Translations under genes and position numbers: made by a program
Shown: positions 1 to 8,362 of the stretch, piece after piece
How positions within the stretch are numbered: position 1 is the first letter of the stretch
Layout of the letters: every line of letters starts with the position of its first letter
The notes under the pieces: model-generated
Told to the model about the DNA's origin: nothing
What the model saw: only the letters and a program-made list of their open reading frames with translations
The model's database searches: none
Source: Tychonema sp. LEGE 06208
GTDB lineage: Bacteria; Cyanobacteriota; Cyanobacteriia; Cyanobacteriales; Microcoleaceae
Reading direction: 5' to 3'
DNA: 36,305 bases
NCBI RefSeq assembly: GCF_015207505.1
Contig: NZ_JADEWT010000062.1
Span: 1 to 36,305, forward strand

Positions 1-106
1 AATATTGTCAGGAAATAGTTGTTGAATTAATGAAAATAAGACCTAATAAATTGCCATTTTTTCAGAAGGGTATGAGAGCTATGTCCTTGATTGAGTCTAT
101 GTTTTA

Positions 107-124
107 ACGGGGTTGTCACCCCGT
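107..124. repeat. short GC-rich hairpin
   Basis: ACGGGGT and ACCCCGT form a perfect 7-bp stem around a 4-nt loop. A hairpin of the same build (7-bp stem ending in GGGGT/ACCCC, 4-nt loop) occurs at 35693-35710, so this is probably a small dispersed palindrome and not a specific regulatory site. No U-tract follows. Confidence 0.4.
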
Positions 125-180
125 CAGAGGCTAAGGGCAACAATATTCGAGTTAAAAGTTGCCCAGATATTAATTTTACG

Positions 181-348
181 ATGGAAAGAACTGTGACAAT
201 TGCTAGCGTTAACGACTTGGAAAAGGATGAAGCGAATTTTAAGTTTTGGGTTGGTAATGCCCGCCTAAACGCACAATTTTTCTTGGGTATATTAGCCCTT
301 GTCGGTCACATCTGGCACGCTTCTCGCGCCCGTTTGAATAGAAGCTGA
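181..348 (+). CDS. one-helix protein resembling the last helix of CP43/Pcb/IsiA
   Basis: This 55-residue ORF starts at ATG 181; the frame stays open back to a TTG at 91, just after a stop. Residues about 24-51 read FWVGNARL, then a hydrophobic stretch ending VGHIWHASRAR. That strongly resembles the final transmembrane helix of the CP43/IsiA/Pcb chlorophyll-binding family, which typically reads HFxLGFFFFxGHLWHAxRAR and supplies chlorophyll-ligating histidines. Both histidines of the GHxWH motif are kept. The rest of the usual six-helix antenna protein is absent. No clear Shine-Dalgarno sequence is visible before ATG 181. It may be a small chlorophyll-binding or assembly protein, or the decayed end of an isiA/pcb gene; the sequence does not decide. 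The similarity is judged by eye. Confidence 0.5.
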   Translation: MERTVTIASVNDLEKDEANFKFWVGNARLNAQFFLGILALVGHIWHASRARLNRS

Positions 349-352
349 AGGC

Positions 353-402
353 GATTTAAGTCAGAAACCAAGTTCTTTCCTACTTTATTGCTGACTTAAA
401 TC
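353..402. other. perfect 12-bp inverted repeat
   Basis: GATTTAAGTCAG (353-364) and CTGACTTAAATC (391-402) are exact reverse complements separated by 26 nt. The repeat starts five bases after the stop of the CP43-like ORF and ends before the next gene. It could be a terminator-like structure or an operator; no U-run follows. Confidence 0.5.
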
Positions 403-438
403 TGTTTCTAATTTGTGTATACTTTGAGAAATTACCCT

Positions 439-777
439 ATGACTGTTGTTATTTACTGCTTCTGTATCAGTATTTTGATGCTCGTGTTTTTGTGGAGTGC
501 TTGGCTAGCATTGCGAGAAGGATTCCAGCAACTCCGGCGCCTGCATCAAATTCCTTGTTCCAATTGCGAATTTTTTACGAATGACTACCGTCTCAAGTGT
601 ACGGTGTGGCCGTGCGTTGCTTGTACTGAGGATGCGATCGGCTGTACAGACTTTGAACCAAAGACTTGTTTTGCCAATTCTTGCCAGCAACATTGCTCTA
701 GAGCTCACAAAGATTATGCAGAAAAACAGACAATTAATCCTTCTATTCCACCTTTAGCAACCGGAATTAGGATCTAG
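439..777 (+). CDS. hypothetical single-pass membrane protein with Cys-rich domain
   Basis: The protein has 112 residues from ATG 439; a GTG eight codons upstream (415) is possible but weaker. Residues about 3-24 form one hydrophobic membrane segment. A short helix follows, then a cysteine-rich region with Cys at about 40, 43, 54, 59, 62, 69, 77, 82 and 86, beginning PCSNC. The spacing suggests a metal-binding or disulfide-bonded domain. I do not recognise a named family, although a membrane anchor plus a Cys cluster is seen in conserved cyanobacterial hypotheticals. It lies 54 bp upstream of the Fur-family gene on the same strand, so co-expression with a metal or peroxide regulator is possible. 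Function is unknown. Confidence 0.65.
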   Translation: MTVVIYCFCISILMLVFLWSAWLALREGFQQLRRLHQIPCSNCEFFTNDYRLKCTVWPCVACTEDAIGCTDFEPKTCFANSCQQHCSRAHKDYAEKQTINPSIPPLATGIRI

Positions 778-782
778 TAAAC

Positions 783-801
783 TCCCCCTGACAGAGGGGG
801 A
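783..801 (+). other. GC-rich hairpin between Cys-rich gene and fur
   Basis: TCCCCC (783-788) pairs with GGGGGA (796-801) across a 7-nt loop, three bases after the upstream stop codon and about 30 bp before the Fur-family start. It may weakly terminate the upstream gene or form a leader structure. It is followed by an AT-rich stretch but no U-tract. Confidence 0.4.
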
Positions 802-831
802 AATTATAACAATTATTGGGATAAATTAGTG

Positions 832-1347
832 ATGAATATATACAGCAGCAACTCACTCAAAGTCGAACTAAACCAGAGAGGATGTCGCCTGACTCCCCAG
901 CGAGAAACAATTTTGAATGTGTTTCAAAATTTGCGACAAGGCAATCATTTAAGTGCAGAAGAATTATACAATATTTTGCAAAGTCAAGGAGAACGAATAG
1001 GCTTGTCTACTGTCTATAGAACGCTGCACTTATTAGCAAGAATTAGCATTTTGCGCGAACTAGAATTAGCAGAAGGACACAAACATTACGAACTGAATTT
1101 ACCGGAATTGCATCACCACCACCATCTGGTTTGCATTCAGTGTCACAAAACCTTTGAATTTAGCGACGACTCAATTGGAAAAATTGGTAAAAAGCAAGTT
1201 GAAAAAGCTGGTGTAGAACTGCTCGACTGTCAGTTAACTGTGCGTGCGGTTTGTTTGGAAGCGCTGCGGGAGGGATGGCCTTCTTTGCTACCGAGCAATT
1301 GGTTGTGTCCGAGATATCATTCGGAACTAGAGCAGGAAATGAGTTGA
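832..1347 (+). CDS. Fur-family metal/peroxide-responsive transcriptional regulator
   Basis: This is a Fur-superfamily DNA-binding repressor of 171 residues. The N-terminal winged helix carries the family signatures RLTPQRETIL and HLSAEELYN, followed by LSTVYRTL. The hinge has the ELAEGHKHYEL motif typical of cyanobacterial Fur/PerR, then five histidines and CIQC (the first CxxC pair) at about 95-107. The usual second C-terminal Cys pair is not obvious: CLEA stands where many homologues have CPxC, and the tail runs on to PSNWLCP. Fur proteins bind Fe, Mn or Zn and repress uptake or peroxide-defence genes. I cannot separate FurA, PerR and Zur by eye, although the retained HKHYE and His-cluster fit Fur/PerR. 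GTG 829 directly precedes ATG 832; the ATG is chosen. Confidence 0.93.
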   Translation: MNIYSSNSLKVELNQRGCRLTPQRETILNVFQNLRQGNHLSAEELYNILQSQGERIGLSTVYRTLHLLARISILRELELAEGHKHYELNLPELHHHHHLVCIQCHKTFEFSDDSIGKIGKKQVEKAGVELLDCQLTVRAVCLEALREGWPSLLPSNWLCPRYHSELEQEMS

Positions 1348-1415
1348 GTCAAATACGCTTGGGTAATTGGTAATATCACGTCCAATAGACGATCGCATCT
1401 TAAACGGTTTGTAGT

Positions 1416-1431
1416 GCGGACTTAAGTCCGC
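1416..1431. repeat. 16-bp perfect palindrome after fur
   Basis: GCGGACTTAAGTCCGC is self-complementary and followed by TTTC, 68 bp after the Fur-family stop. Palindromes built on GGACTxxAGTCC are common dispersed repeats in Oscillatoriales. It could also act as the terminator for fur. Confidence 0.5.
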
Positions 1432-1543
1432 TTTCATAACGAACTAATGTTATTGCGGTAAATCGATCTGACACGAGACAATTCGTTATTTCCGTCTAGT
1501 TATAATAACCAACTACTAACAACGTTTGCTCTTCGGGGACAGC

Positions 1544-1630
1544 ACTAATGACTAATAACTAATAACTAATGACTAATGACTAATGACTAATGACTAATGA
1601 CTAATGACTAATGACTAATGACTAATGACT
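1544..1630. repeat. heptamer tandem repeat (ACTAATG/TAATGAC)
   Basis: There are about twelve consecutive 7-bp units of ACTAATG, the first few with ACTAATA variants. The array ends ten bases before the stop codon of the HD-like gene on the other strand. It belongs to the short tandemly repeated repetitive (STRR) sequences of filamentous cyanobacteria. Confidence 0.95.
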
Positions 1631-1640
1631 TCCCCTGTAC

Positions 1641-2489
1641 TCAAGCAGCCTCAGAATCGGAACGTTCGTGTTCCATACGAAATACGTTAGCGTACAAACT
1701 AGCAACAATTTGTTTGCCTTCCTGCGTCAACTGCAAGTAACCGAGGGATTCGCTGATGTGAGGATAAATTCCACTCCAATAAAACTTTGAGTAGCTTTGC
1801 AGCAAGTCGCCCGGATGCCGGCAGCCCAAAATTTTAGTAGCACCGATTTCTTCCAACTCGTAAAACAGGGCGCCAATTTTCTGTAAATATTGCGGGTTGC
1901 TGAACTGACCTATTAAGTCAGCACCGCGAACTAAAGAATAATTTAGTGTATCTTCGTCAGTGTTGCCGTCAAGCACCGAGAAACGAGTTTGTTCTATGTT
2001 CTGCTTAATTATCTCGGCATTAATTAGCTTGTGGTTGCCGAAACGCTCGTCAATGAACAGTTTTGCTCTGTCAACTCGGTAAGGAGCTAGGCTGGCGGCT
2101 GTGGCACCGGGAGGTAGTGCAATTCTCATGCCATCTTTTCCGGTAGCGTACAATCCTTCTGATACTTGGTCTTGTCGGCAGACTCCTTTGACATATCCGA
2201 TGTCTTGACACAGCAAAGAAATGATGTAGTGGAGCCAGTTTTCGCAGGAGACTCCGCCCTTGCGAATGTGTTTTCCCCGCAAGATTTCTTGACCTACTAA
2301 GGTAATGCAAATTGCGTGTTCTACATTGTGATAAAGAGCGTCACTGTTGGCGATGTTTTCTAATGCCATTGCTCCGACCCAGGCAATAATGTCGGCATAG
2401 TCTGATTTGTAGCCTCCGTAGGTGCGGCTGTAACCGTTTTCTAGTTGTTCAATGAAAGCCTCTATCAGCAGTTCTGTGGAATTAAACAT
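1641..2489 (-). CDS. HD-superfamily-like protein, degenerate metal site
   Basis: The 282-residue protein resembles cyanobacterial HD-domain metal-dependent phosphohydrolases. YHNVEH at residues 53-58 supplies the first histidines. LLCQDIGY at 92-99 occupies the place of the diagnostic HD pair, with Gln where His is expected. A later D (TLNYSLVRGADLIGQ, about 180-195) fits the C-terminal metal Asp. HD enzymes hydrolyse nucleotides, cyclic dinucleotides or other phosphoesters; the Gln substitution makes activity uncertain, and it may be a binding or regulatory protein. No membrane segment or extra domain is seen. Its 3' end abuts the heptamer array and it converges on the fur gene. Confidence 0.75.
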   Translation of the reverse strand: MFNSTELLIEAFIEQLENGYSRTYGGYKSDYADIIAWVGAMALENIANSDALYHNVEHAICITLVGQEILRGKHIRKGGVSCENWLHYIISLLCQDIGYVKGVCRQDQVSEGLYATGKDGMRIALPPGATAASLAPYRVDRAKLFIDERFGNHKLINAEIIKQNIEQTRFSVLDGNTDEDTLNYSLVRGADLIGQFSNPQYLQKIGALFYELEEIGATKILGCRHPGDLLQSYSKFYWSGIYPHISESLGYLQLTQEGKQIVASLYANVFRMEHERSDSEAA

Positions 2490-2651
2490 ACTCTATTATT
2501 TTACCTTAATATTGCCTTTTAAGATTGATTGGTGCACCGAGTTTGAGTTTCTTTAATTGTAGGGAGGGGATTTTAATTAAAGGCTTAAATCTAATTCACG
2601 CTATGTGAATTGTTTGTAATTCTATGAAAGCAGTTATTTCAAGTCTTTAAA

Positions 2652-2861
2652 TCAAATCAGTATTGGACTGAAACCCGTCTCCGCCGCACTGCAGAGAGCA
2701 GTCTGCTGATAATTTTTAGCTCTTCTGATTTTTTTTAGACTCTCAGAATTAATTGCGTGTTGTATTTTCTGGAACACAGTTTGCTCGGTCTTACCAAATT
2801 TCCAAATGTTGAAGTAAACTTCGGAAAATGTCTGTTCGGAAATGTAAGCTTTGGTTCTCAT
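2652..2861 (-). CDS. possible small hypothetical protein
   Basis: This is a 69-codon ATG-initiated frame in an otherwise empty region, upstream of and divergent from rpsL. The product is basic, with no signal peptide, membrane segment or recognised motif. AT-rich codon use and the lack of a ribosome-binding site make chance a real possibility. Confidence 0.2.
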   Translation of the reverse strand: MRTKAYISEQTFSEVYFNIWKFGKTEQTVFQKIQHAINSESLKKIRRAKNYQQTALCSAAETGFSPILI

Positions 2862-3170
2862 CTCATGCAGTTAACTCAATGTGTATCTCTGATTATCCGG
2901 CAATTTTAGATAAGTTTATGTGATATGGATCGGGCCCAGACTGTGATGCGATCGCGCGCACTCGGTTGACGGGAGTCTGCCGAAGATGGTGAGGCGATCG
3001 AAGTATCGACCGTCATAAAACCGTCATAAATTTGGCTGACGGCTGTGATCCCCATTAAATTTGAGCTTGAATTAATTAATAATATGCCACATATTAGGCA
3101 CTCGCGGGCGAGATCCTCGTCCCAACTTCCTTGCTTGCTGGAAGTTCGATCGCCCGTACTCGCAAATTCC

Positions 3171-3199
3171 TTGCCAAAAAAAGTCTAGTGGTGTAATAT
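3171..3199 (+). promoter_or_regulatory. candidate promoter of the str cluster (rpsL)
   Basis: TTGCCA (3171-3176) lies exactly 17 bp upstream of TAATAT (3194-3199), a reasonable sigma-70-type pair, about 130 bp before the rpsL start. The implied leader contains a small hairpin (3247-3268). Identification rests on consensus similarity only. Confidence 0.35.
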
Positions 3200-3328
3200 A
3201 TGGAGTCTGGTATCCTCACTTACCCATAATTATTTTCATATATCCCGTCCCTCCTGAAGGGAAGGGACTTTCAGTGCGGATGCCGCCAAATCACTATATT
3301 CAGCAAAAAGCTAGAAATGCCGTAACTC

Positions 3329-3709
3329 ATGCCCACTATTCAGCAACTCATCCGTTCAGCACGGGAACAAACGCAGAAAAAAACCAAATCGCCAGCTCTC
3401 AAGAGTTGCCCCCAGCGCCGCGGAGTATGCACCAGAGTGTACACGACCACCCCGAAAAAACCCAACTCGGCGCTGCGGAAGGTGGCTCGGGTACGGCTGA
3501 CTTCTGGTTTTGAAGTGACAGCCTACATCCCCGGGATTGGTCACAACTTACAAGAACACTCGGTAGTAATGATCCGGGGCGGTCGGGTAAAAGATTTGCC
3601 CGGAGTTAGATACCACATCATTCGCGGTACATTAGACACCGCCGGGGTGAAAGACCGCAAGCAAGGTCGTTCCAAGTACGGGGCCAAGCGTCCTAAAGAG
3701 AAAAAATAG
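3329..3709 (+). CDS. rpsL: 30S ribosomal protein S12
   Basis: S12 sits at the decoding centre of the 30S subunit and contributes to tRNA selection accuracy. The protein is 126 residues, the normal cyanobacterial length, and opens [12 protein letters not shown]. It carries the conserved [18 protein letters not shown] block (streptomycin-resistance region, including the Lys of KKPNSAL) and the second region [13 protein letters not shown]. The basic tail ends in KRPKEKK. It is the first gene of the str cluster and is followed 117 bp later by rpsG on the same strand. No anomalies are seen. Confidence 0.99.
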   Translation: MPTIQQLIRSAREQTQKKTKSPALKSCPQRRGVCTRVYTTTPKKPNSALRKVARVRLTSGFEVTAYIPGIGHNLQEHSVVMIRGGRVKDLPGVRYHIIRGTLDTAGVKDRKQGRSKYGAKRPKEKK

Positions 3710-3826
3710 CACTGACGCCCGATCGCCGGGGATGAGCCAGCAAAAATTAAGTTCGATCGCCGATCTAAAATTTGAACTCACAACCCCAAATTCAATCAAT
3801 CAAAATCAAAAAACCCCAATAAAACT

Positions 3827-4297
3827 ATGTCTCGCCGCACAGTTATTCAAAAACGTCCAGTTCCCCCAGATCCAACCTACAACAGCCGGTTGGTAAGCAT
3901 GATGGTGAGACGGATCATGCAGCACGGCAAAAAATCCGTGGCCTCCAGCATCGTCTACGATGCCATGAAAACCATCCAAGAACGCACGGGAGCCGAACCG
4001 TTAGACTTGTTTGAAAAAGCAGTCAAAAACGCTACACCCTTGGTAGAAGTTAAAGCCCGCCGGGTAGGTGGCGCCACCTACCAAGTGCCGATGGAAGTGC
4101 GTTCCGATCGCGGAACCACCCTCGCCCTGCGCTGGCTGATCAGATTTGCTCGCGCCCGCACCGGCCGCTCGATGGCCGCCAAGCTGGCTAACGAACTGAT
4201 GGATGCAGCCAACGAAACAGGCAGTGCTATTCGCAAGCGCGAAGAAACACACCGCATGGCCGAAGCTAACAAGGCTTTTGCTCACTATCGGTACTAA
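3827..4297 (+). CDS. rpsG: 30S ribosomal protein S7
   Basis: S7 nucleates assembly of the 30S head and contacts the E-site tRNA. The 156-residue product has the normal length. It starts [16 protein letters not shown] and shows the conserved core [13 protein letters not shown]-like segment and [12 protein letters not shown], followed by the ALRWLI helix and the C-terminal [15 protein letters not shown]. It follows rpsL and precedes fusA. The 117-bp spacer after rpsL and the 330-bp spacer before fusA are wide for this operon, and a separate fusA promoter is visible downstream. Confidence 0.99.
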   Translation: MSRRTVIQKRPVPPDPTYNSRLVSMMVRRIMQHGKKSVASSIVYDAMKTIQERTGAEPLDLFEKAVKNATPLVEVKARRVGGATYQVPMEVRSDRGTTLALRWLIRFARARTGRSMAAKLANELMDAANETGSAIRKREETHRMAEANKAFAHYRY

Positions 4298-4584
4298 GCC
4301 AAATCGGGCATGGAGAACAGGCCGGTCGTGCGGTATGAAAGCATCGAGTGAGGGATTGGCAAGCGTAAGTTTTGGGTGTTGAGATTGCTTCTCTTGGCGC
4401 AGTGGCGATCGCCCAGGCAAACTCAAAACTCCGAAAATCAAAAAATTACGCACTCTGTGAATCCTCCATCTCGCATACTTAATATTTTTGTAAACAAATG
4501 TTGCAAAAAATATTAAAATGTAACAATAAGCTCCATATACTTATACGGTAAGTGGCTGGGAGTGCAAGATCGGGTTCTGTGTAG

Positions 4585-4590
4585 TATAAT
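4585..4590 (+). promoter_or_regulatory. -10 element of a probable fusA promoter
   Basis: A perfect TATAAT lies 38 bp before the fusA start in the 330-bp rpsG-fusA spacer. The -35 region is weak (TGCAAG about 16 bp upstream). A strong Shine-Dalgarno sequence, AAGGAGG at 4616-4622, follows. This suggests fusA-tuf can be transcribed independently of rpsL-rpsG. Confidence 0.45.
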
Positions 4591-4627
4591 AGTATTATAA
4601 CAGCAACACAAAATCAAGGAGGTAGCT

Positions 4628-6700
4628 GTGGCACGTACCGTCCCGCTAGAAAAAACTCGCAACATCGGCATCGCCGCCCACATTGACGCGGGCAAAACAA
4701 CAACAACTGAAAGAATTCTGTTCTATTCAGGCATGGTTCACAGAATGGGTGAAGTGCACGAGGGAACAGCAGTCACTGACTGGATGGAGCAAGAGCGGGA
4801 ACGGGGAATCACGATTACTGCCGCTGCTATCACCACCAGTTGGAAAGATTACAAAATCAACATCATCGACACTCCCGGACACGTAGACTTCACGATCGAA
4901 GTTGAACGCTCGATGCGAGTGCTCGACGGAGTGATCGCAGTGTTCTGCTCGGTAGGGGGAGTGCAGCCGCAATCGGAAACAGTTTGGCGACAAGCAGATC
5001 GGTACAAAGTACCGCGGATCGTGTTCGTCAACAAAATGGATCGGATGGGTGCAAACTTCTACAAAGTCTACGGTCAAATTCGCGATCGCATGAGAGCGAA
5101 CGCCGTACCAGTCCAAATCCCGATCGGCAGCGAAGAAAACTTCCGGGGAATTGTAGATTTAGTGGAAATGAAAGCCTACATCTACAACAACAACACCGGC
5201 ACCGATATCGAGGAAATAGAAATCCCCGATGAGGTAAAAAAACTCGCCGCAGAATACCGCACCAAGCTGATCGAGTCCGTAGCAGAAACCAGCGACGCCC
5301 TCACGGCAAAATACCTTGAAGGCGAAGAGTTAACAGAAGCGGAAATCCGCTCGGCCCTGCGTGCGGGCACTATCTCCGGGGCGATCGTCCCCATGCTCTG
5401 CGGTTCAGCCTTCAAAAACAAAGGCGTTCAGTTGTTGTTAGACGGAGTGATCGACTACCTGCCGTCGCCCTTGGAAGTTCCCCCGATTCAAGGACTGCTG
5501 CCCAACGGCGACACCGCAGAACGACACGCAGACGACAGCGAGCCCATGTCAGCCCTGGCATTCAAAATCATGGCAGACCCCTACGGCCGCCTGACCTTCG
5601 TTCGCGTCTACTCGGGTATCCTCAAAAAGGGCACCTACGTCCTCAACTCCACCAAAGACAAAAAAGAGCGGGTTTCTCGCTTAATTGTCCTCAAAGCTGA
5701 CGATCGGATAGAAGTTGACGAACTCCGCGCCGGAGACTTGGGAGCAGTCTTGGGTTTGAAAGACACCTTCACCGGCGACACCCTCTGCGAAGAAGGATCG
5801 CCAGTGATTCTGGAATCCCTGTTTATTCCAGAACCAGTCATCTCCGTGGCTGTCGAACCCAAAACCAAACAAGACATGGAGAAGCTTTCCAAAGCCCTCC
5901 AGTCGCTCTCGGAAGAAGACCCCACCTTCCGAGTCAACGTTGACCCAGAAACCAACCAGACAGTCATCGCCGGCATGGGCGAACTGCACCTGGAAATTCT
6001 GGTAGACAGAATGCTGCGGGAATTCAAAGTAGAAGCCAACGTGGGTCAGCCGCAAGTAGCCTACCGCGAAACCATTCGCAAAGCAGTCCGCGCCGAAGGT
6101 AAATTTATCCGCCAAAGCGGCGGTAAAGGTCAGTACGGTCACGTCGTCATCGAAGTAGAACCCACCGAAGTCGGAACAGGCTTTGAATTTGTCTCCAAAA
6201 TTGTCGGCGGCACTGTACCGAAAGAGTACATCGGCCCGGCAGAACAAGGGATGAAAGAAGCCTGCGAATCAGGTATTGTAGCAGGATATCCCGTGATCGA
6301 CCTGAAAGCTACTATGGTAGACGGGTCTTTCCACGACGTAGACTCCTCAGAAATGGCATTTAAGATCGCCGGTTCAATGGCGATCAAAGAAGCCGTGATG
6401 AAAGCGTCGCCAGTGCTGCTAGAGCCTATGATGAAGGTAGAGGTTGAAGTTCCCGAAGATTATATCGGGAACGTCATCGGCGACCTCAACTCGCGTCGGG
6501 GTCAGATCGAAGGTCAAGAGACGGATCAGGGAATTGCCAAAGTTTCTGTCAAGGTTCCCCTAGCAGAAATGTTTGGTTACGCCACCGACATCCGCTCGAA
6601 AACCCAAGGTAGAGGCATCTTCACAATGGAATTCAGCCATTACGAAGAAGTGCCGCGAAATGTGGCGGAAGCCATTATCGCGAAAAACAAAGGGAACTAA
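4628..6700 (+). CDS. fusA: translation elongation factor G
   Basis: EF-G is the GTPase that drives ribosomal translocation and, with RRF, ribosome recycling. The 690-residue protein has the usual length. The GTPase domain shows P-loop AHIDAGKTT (about 17-25), the switch-I segment with RGITI (about 59-63), DTPGH (about 81-85) and NKMD (about 135-138). Domains II-V follow, including the domain IV block GGKGQYGHV and the C-terminal RGRGIF-like sequence ([11 protein letters not shown]). Start is GTG 4628, supported by AAGGAGG six bases upstream. The gene lies between rpsG and tuf; a 25-bp hairpin begins one base after its stop codon. Confidence 0.99.
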   Translation: MARTVPLEKTRNIGIAAHIDAGKTTTTERILFYSGMVHRMGEVHEGTAVTDWMEQERERGITITAAAITTSWKDYKINIIDTPGHVDFTIEVERSMRVLDGVIAVFCSVGGVQPQSETVWRQADRYKVPRIVFVNKMDRMGANFYKVYGQIRDRMRANAVPVQIPIGSEENFRGIVDLVEMKAYIYNNNTGTDIEEIEIPDEVKKLAAEYRTKLIESVAETSDALTAKYLEGEELTEAEIRSALRAGTISGAIVPMLCGSAFKNKGVQLLLDGVIDYLPSPLEVPPIQGLLPNGDTAERHADDSEPMSALAFKIMADPYGRLTFVRVYSGILKKGTYVLNSTKDKKERVSRLIVLKADDRIEVDELRAGDLGAVLGLKDTFTGDTLCEEGSPVILESLFIPEPVISVAVEPKTKQDMEKLSKALQSLSEEDPTFRVNVDPETNQTVIAGMGELHLEILVDRMLREFKVEANVGQPQVAYRETIRKAVRAEGKFIRQSGGKGQYGHVVIEVEPTEVGTGFEFVSKIVGGTVPKEYIGPAEQGMKEACESGIVAGYPVIDLKATMVDGSFHDVDSSEMAFKIAGSMAIKEAVMKASPVLLEPMMKVEVEVPEDYIGNVIGDLNSRRGQIEGQETDQGIAKVSVKVPLAEMFGYATDIRSKTQGRGIFTMEFSHYEEVPRNVAEAIIAKNKGN

Positions 6701-6701
6701 T

Positions 6702-6759
6702 GATTTTGGATTTTAGATTTTGGATTTTGGATTGAATCCAAAATCTAGAATCTAAAATC
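6702..6759 (+). other. fully paired 25-bp hairpin in the fusA-tuf spacer
   Basis: The arms 6702-6726 and 6735-6759 pair over all 25 positions, counting two G-U pairs, around an 8-nt loop. Both arms are made of iterated GATTTTGGA / AATCTAAAATC-like units. It starts one base after the fusA stop and lies about 40 bp before tuf. It may attenuate, process or stabilise the fusA-tuf transcript; no U-tract follows. Confidence 0.8.
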
Positions 6760-6801
6760 TCAAGTCTAAAATCGCTAAAAAAAACAAGGAACAGATCGAG
6801 A

Positions 6802-8031
6802 ATGGCACGCGCAAAATTTGAACGGAATAAACCCCACGTAAACATCGGCACCATCGGTCACGTTGACCACGGTAAAACAACTTTGACCGCCGCGATTACG
6901 ATGACTCTATCTGCACTGGGTCAAGCAAAGGCGAAGAACTACGCCGACATCGACGCTGCACCAGAAGAAAAAGCACGGGGTATTACAATTAATACCGCTC
7001 ACGTAGAATACGAAACCACAGGTCGTCACTACGCCCACGTAGACTGTCCCGGACACGCTGACTACGTGAAAAACATGATCACTGGTGCTGCTCAAATGGA
7101 CGGCGGCATCCTAGTAGTGTCAGCAGCAGACGGCCCCATGCCTCAAACTCGCGAACACATCCTGCTAGCTAAGCAAGTTGGCGTTCCCAGCTTGGTTGTC
7201 TTCTTGAACAAAGAAGACATGGTGGATGACGCTGAACTTTTGGAATTGGTAGAAATGGAAGTTCGCGAACTTTTGAGTTCCTACGATTTTCCTGGCGATG
7301 ACATCCCCATCGTGACTGGTTCTGGCTTGAAAGCTCTCGAAGTGATGCTTGCTAACCCCAAGACTGTCAAGGGCGATAATGAGTGGGTTGACAAGATTTA
7401 CAAGCTGATGGAAGAAGTAGATTCTTACATCCCTACTCCAGAACGCGAAATTGACAAGCCTTTCTTGATGGCAGTTGAAGACGTATTCTCGATTACTGGT
7501 CGGGGTACTGTGGCGACAGGTCGGATCGAGCGCGGCAGAGTTAAAGTCGGCGAAACAGTCGAAATCATTGGTCTTAAGGACACTCGCAGCACTACCGTGA
7601 CTGGTGTGGAAATGTTCACCAAGTCCTTGGATGAAGGCATGGCCGGCGACAACGTGGGTCTACTTCTCCGGGGTATTTTGAAGGCTGATATTGAAAGAGG
7701 CATGGTAATTGCCAAGCCAAAATCCATCAGCCCTCACACTCAGTTTGAATCTGAAGTCTACATCCTGAAGAAGGAAGAAGGCGGCCGTCACACGCCCTTT
7801 TTCTCTGGCTACCGCCCTCAATTCTACGTCCGTACAACAGACGTAACCGGTACAATCATGCAGTTCACTGCTGATGACGGTTCGGAAGCTGAAATGGTGA
7901 TGCCTGGTGACCGGATCAAAATGACGGTGGAACTGATTCACCCGATCGCGATCGAACAAGGAATGCGCTTCGCCATCCGCGAAGGCGGCCGCACCGTGGG
8001 TGCAGGCGTTGTTTCCAAAATCCTCAAGTAG
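6802..8031 (+). CDS. tuf: translation elongation factor Tu
   Basis: EF-Tu delivers aminoacyl-tRNA to the ribosomal A site as the GTP complex. The protein has 409 residues, standard for cyanobacteria. Motifs include GHVDHGKTT (about 18-26), RGITIN (about 58-63), DCPGHADY (about 80-87) and NKEDMVDD (about 135-142), where NKxD binds guanine. Domains II and III follow with [13 protein letters not shown] and the C-terminal [14 protein letters not shown]. The start is preceded by a purine-rich AAGGAACAGATCGAGA stretch. It follows fusA by 101 bp. A strong hairpin terminator follows it, separating it from rpsJ. Confidence 0.99.
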   Translation: MARAKFERNKPHVNIGTIGHVDHGKTTLTAAITMTLSALGQAKAKNYADIDAAPEEKARGITINTAHVEYETTGRHYAHVDCPGHADYVKNMITGAAQMDGGILVVSAADGPMPQTREHILLAKQVGVPSLVVFLNKEDMVDDAELLELVEMEVRELLSSYDFPGDDIPIVTGSGLKALEVMLANPKTVKGDNEWVDKIYKLMEEVDSYIPTPEREIDKPFLMAVEDVFSITGRGTVATGRIERGRVKVGETVEIIGLKDTRSTTVTGVEMFTKSLDEGMAGDNVGLLLRGILKADIERGMVIAKPKSISPHTQFESEVYILKKEEGGRHTPFFSGYRPQFYVRTTDVTGTIMQFTADDGSEAEMVMPGDRIKMTVELIHPIAIEQGMRFAIREGGRTVGAGVVSKILK

Positions 8032-8049
8032 GAATCCGCGCTCCGCTTT

Positions 8050-8095
8050 AAATAGCAGAAAAGCCTAATCAAATTTAGTGGCTTTTCTGCTATTT
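8050..8095 (+). terminator. hairpin terminator after tuf
   Basis: A perfect 16-bp stem (arms 8050-8065 and 8080-8095) surrounds a 14-nt loop, starting 19 bp after the tuf stop. The 3' arm ends CTATTT; there is no longer U-tract. It likely ends the fusA-tuf transcript or protects its 3' end. Confidence 0.75.
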
Positions 8096-8282
8096 AGTGA
8101 TGAGTCATCAGTCAATCGATTTGAGATTTTAGATGTGAGATGGACTTCCCGCATTCAATCTAGAAGCTTCAACAGCAGTCTAAAATTTTAGGAGTTCTCG
8201 GACTCAAGTCGGGGGATATCAGTTTTTGGACACGGTCATTAGTCCGCAGTTAGTTGTTAGCAAAAAAAACTGACAAGTAAAA

Positions 8283-8328
8283 ACTAATGACTGCCGACTA
8301 ATGACTACTGACTACTGACTACTGACTA
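8283..8328. repeat. heptamer tandem repeat (ACTACTG/ACTAATG)
   Basis: About six units of ACTAATG/ACTACTG lie 35 bp upstream of rpsJ. This is the same STRR family as elsewhere in the window. Together with the tuf terminator it fills the 331-bp tuf-rpsJ gap. Confidence 0.9.
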
Positions 8329-8362
8329 AAAATAAACTGAACCTAGAAAATTAAACAAAAAA

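Larger units (their letters stand above)
2490..3328. other. long intergenic region before rpsL
   Basis: This 839-bp stretch has no convincing gene. A 69-codon minus-strand ORF (2652-2861, ATG start, MRTKAYISEQ...) is the best candidate but matches nothing I recognise and has no clear Shine-Dalgarno sequence. The right-hand third holds a possible rpsL promoter (3171-3199). It also holds a leader hairpin in which GTCCCT (3247-3252) pairs with AGGGAC (3263-3268). Confidence 0.5.

Noticed and set aside
3274-3513. 79-codon frame overlapping rpsL in another frame
   Set aside because: Out-of-frame shadow of rpsL with no family resemblance.
4727-6387. Several minus-strand frames of 60-188 codons opposite fusA
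   Set aside because: They are shadows of the strongly biased fusA coding sequence; none has family motifs or a ribosome-binding site.
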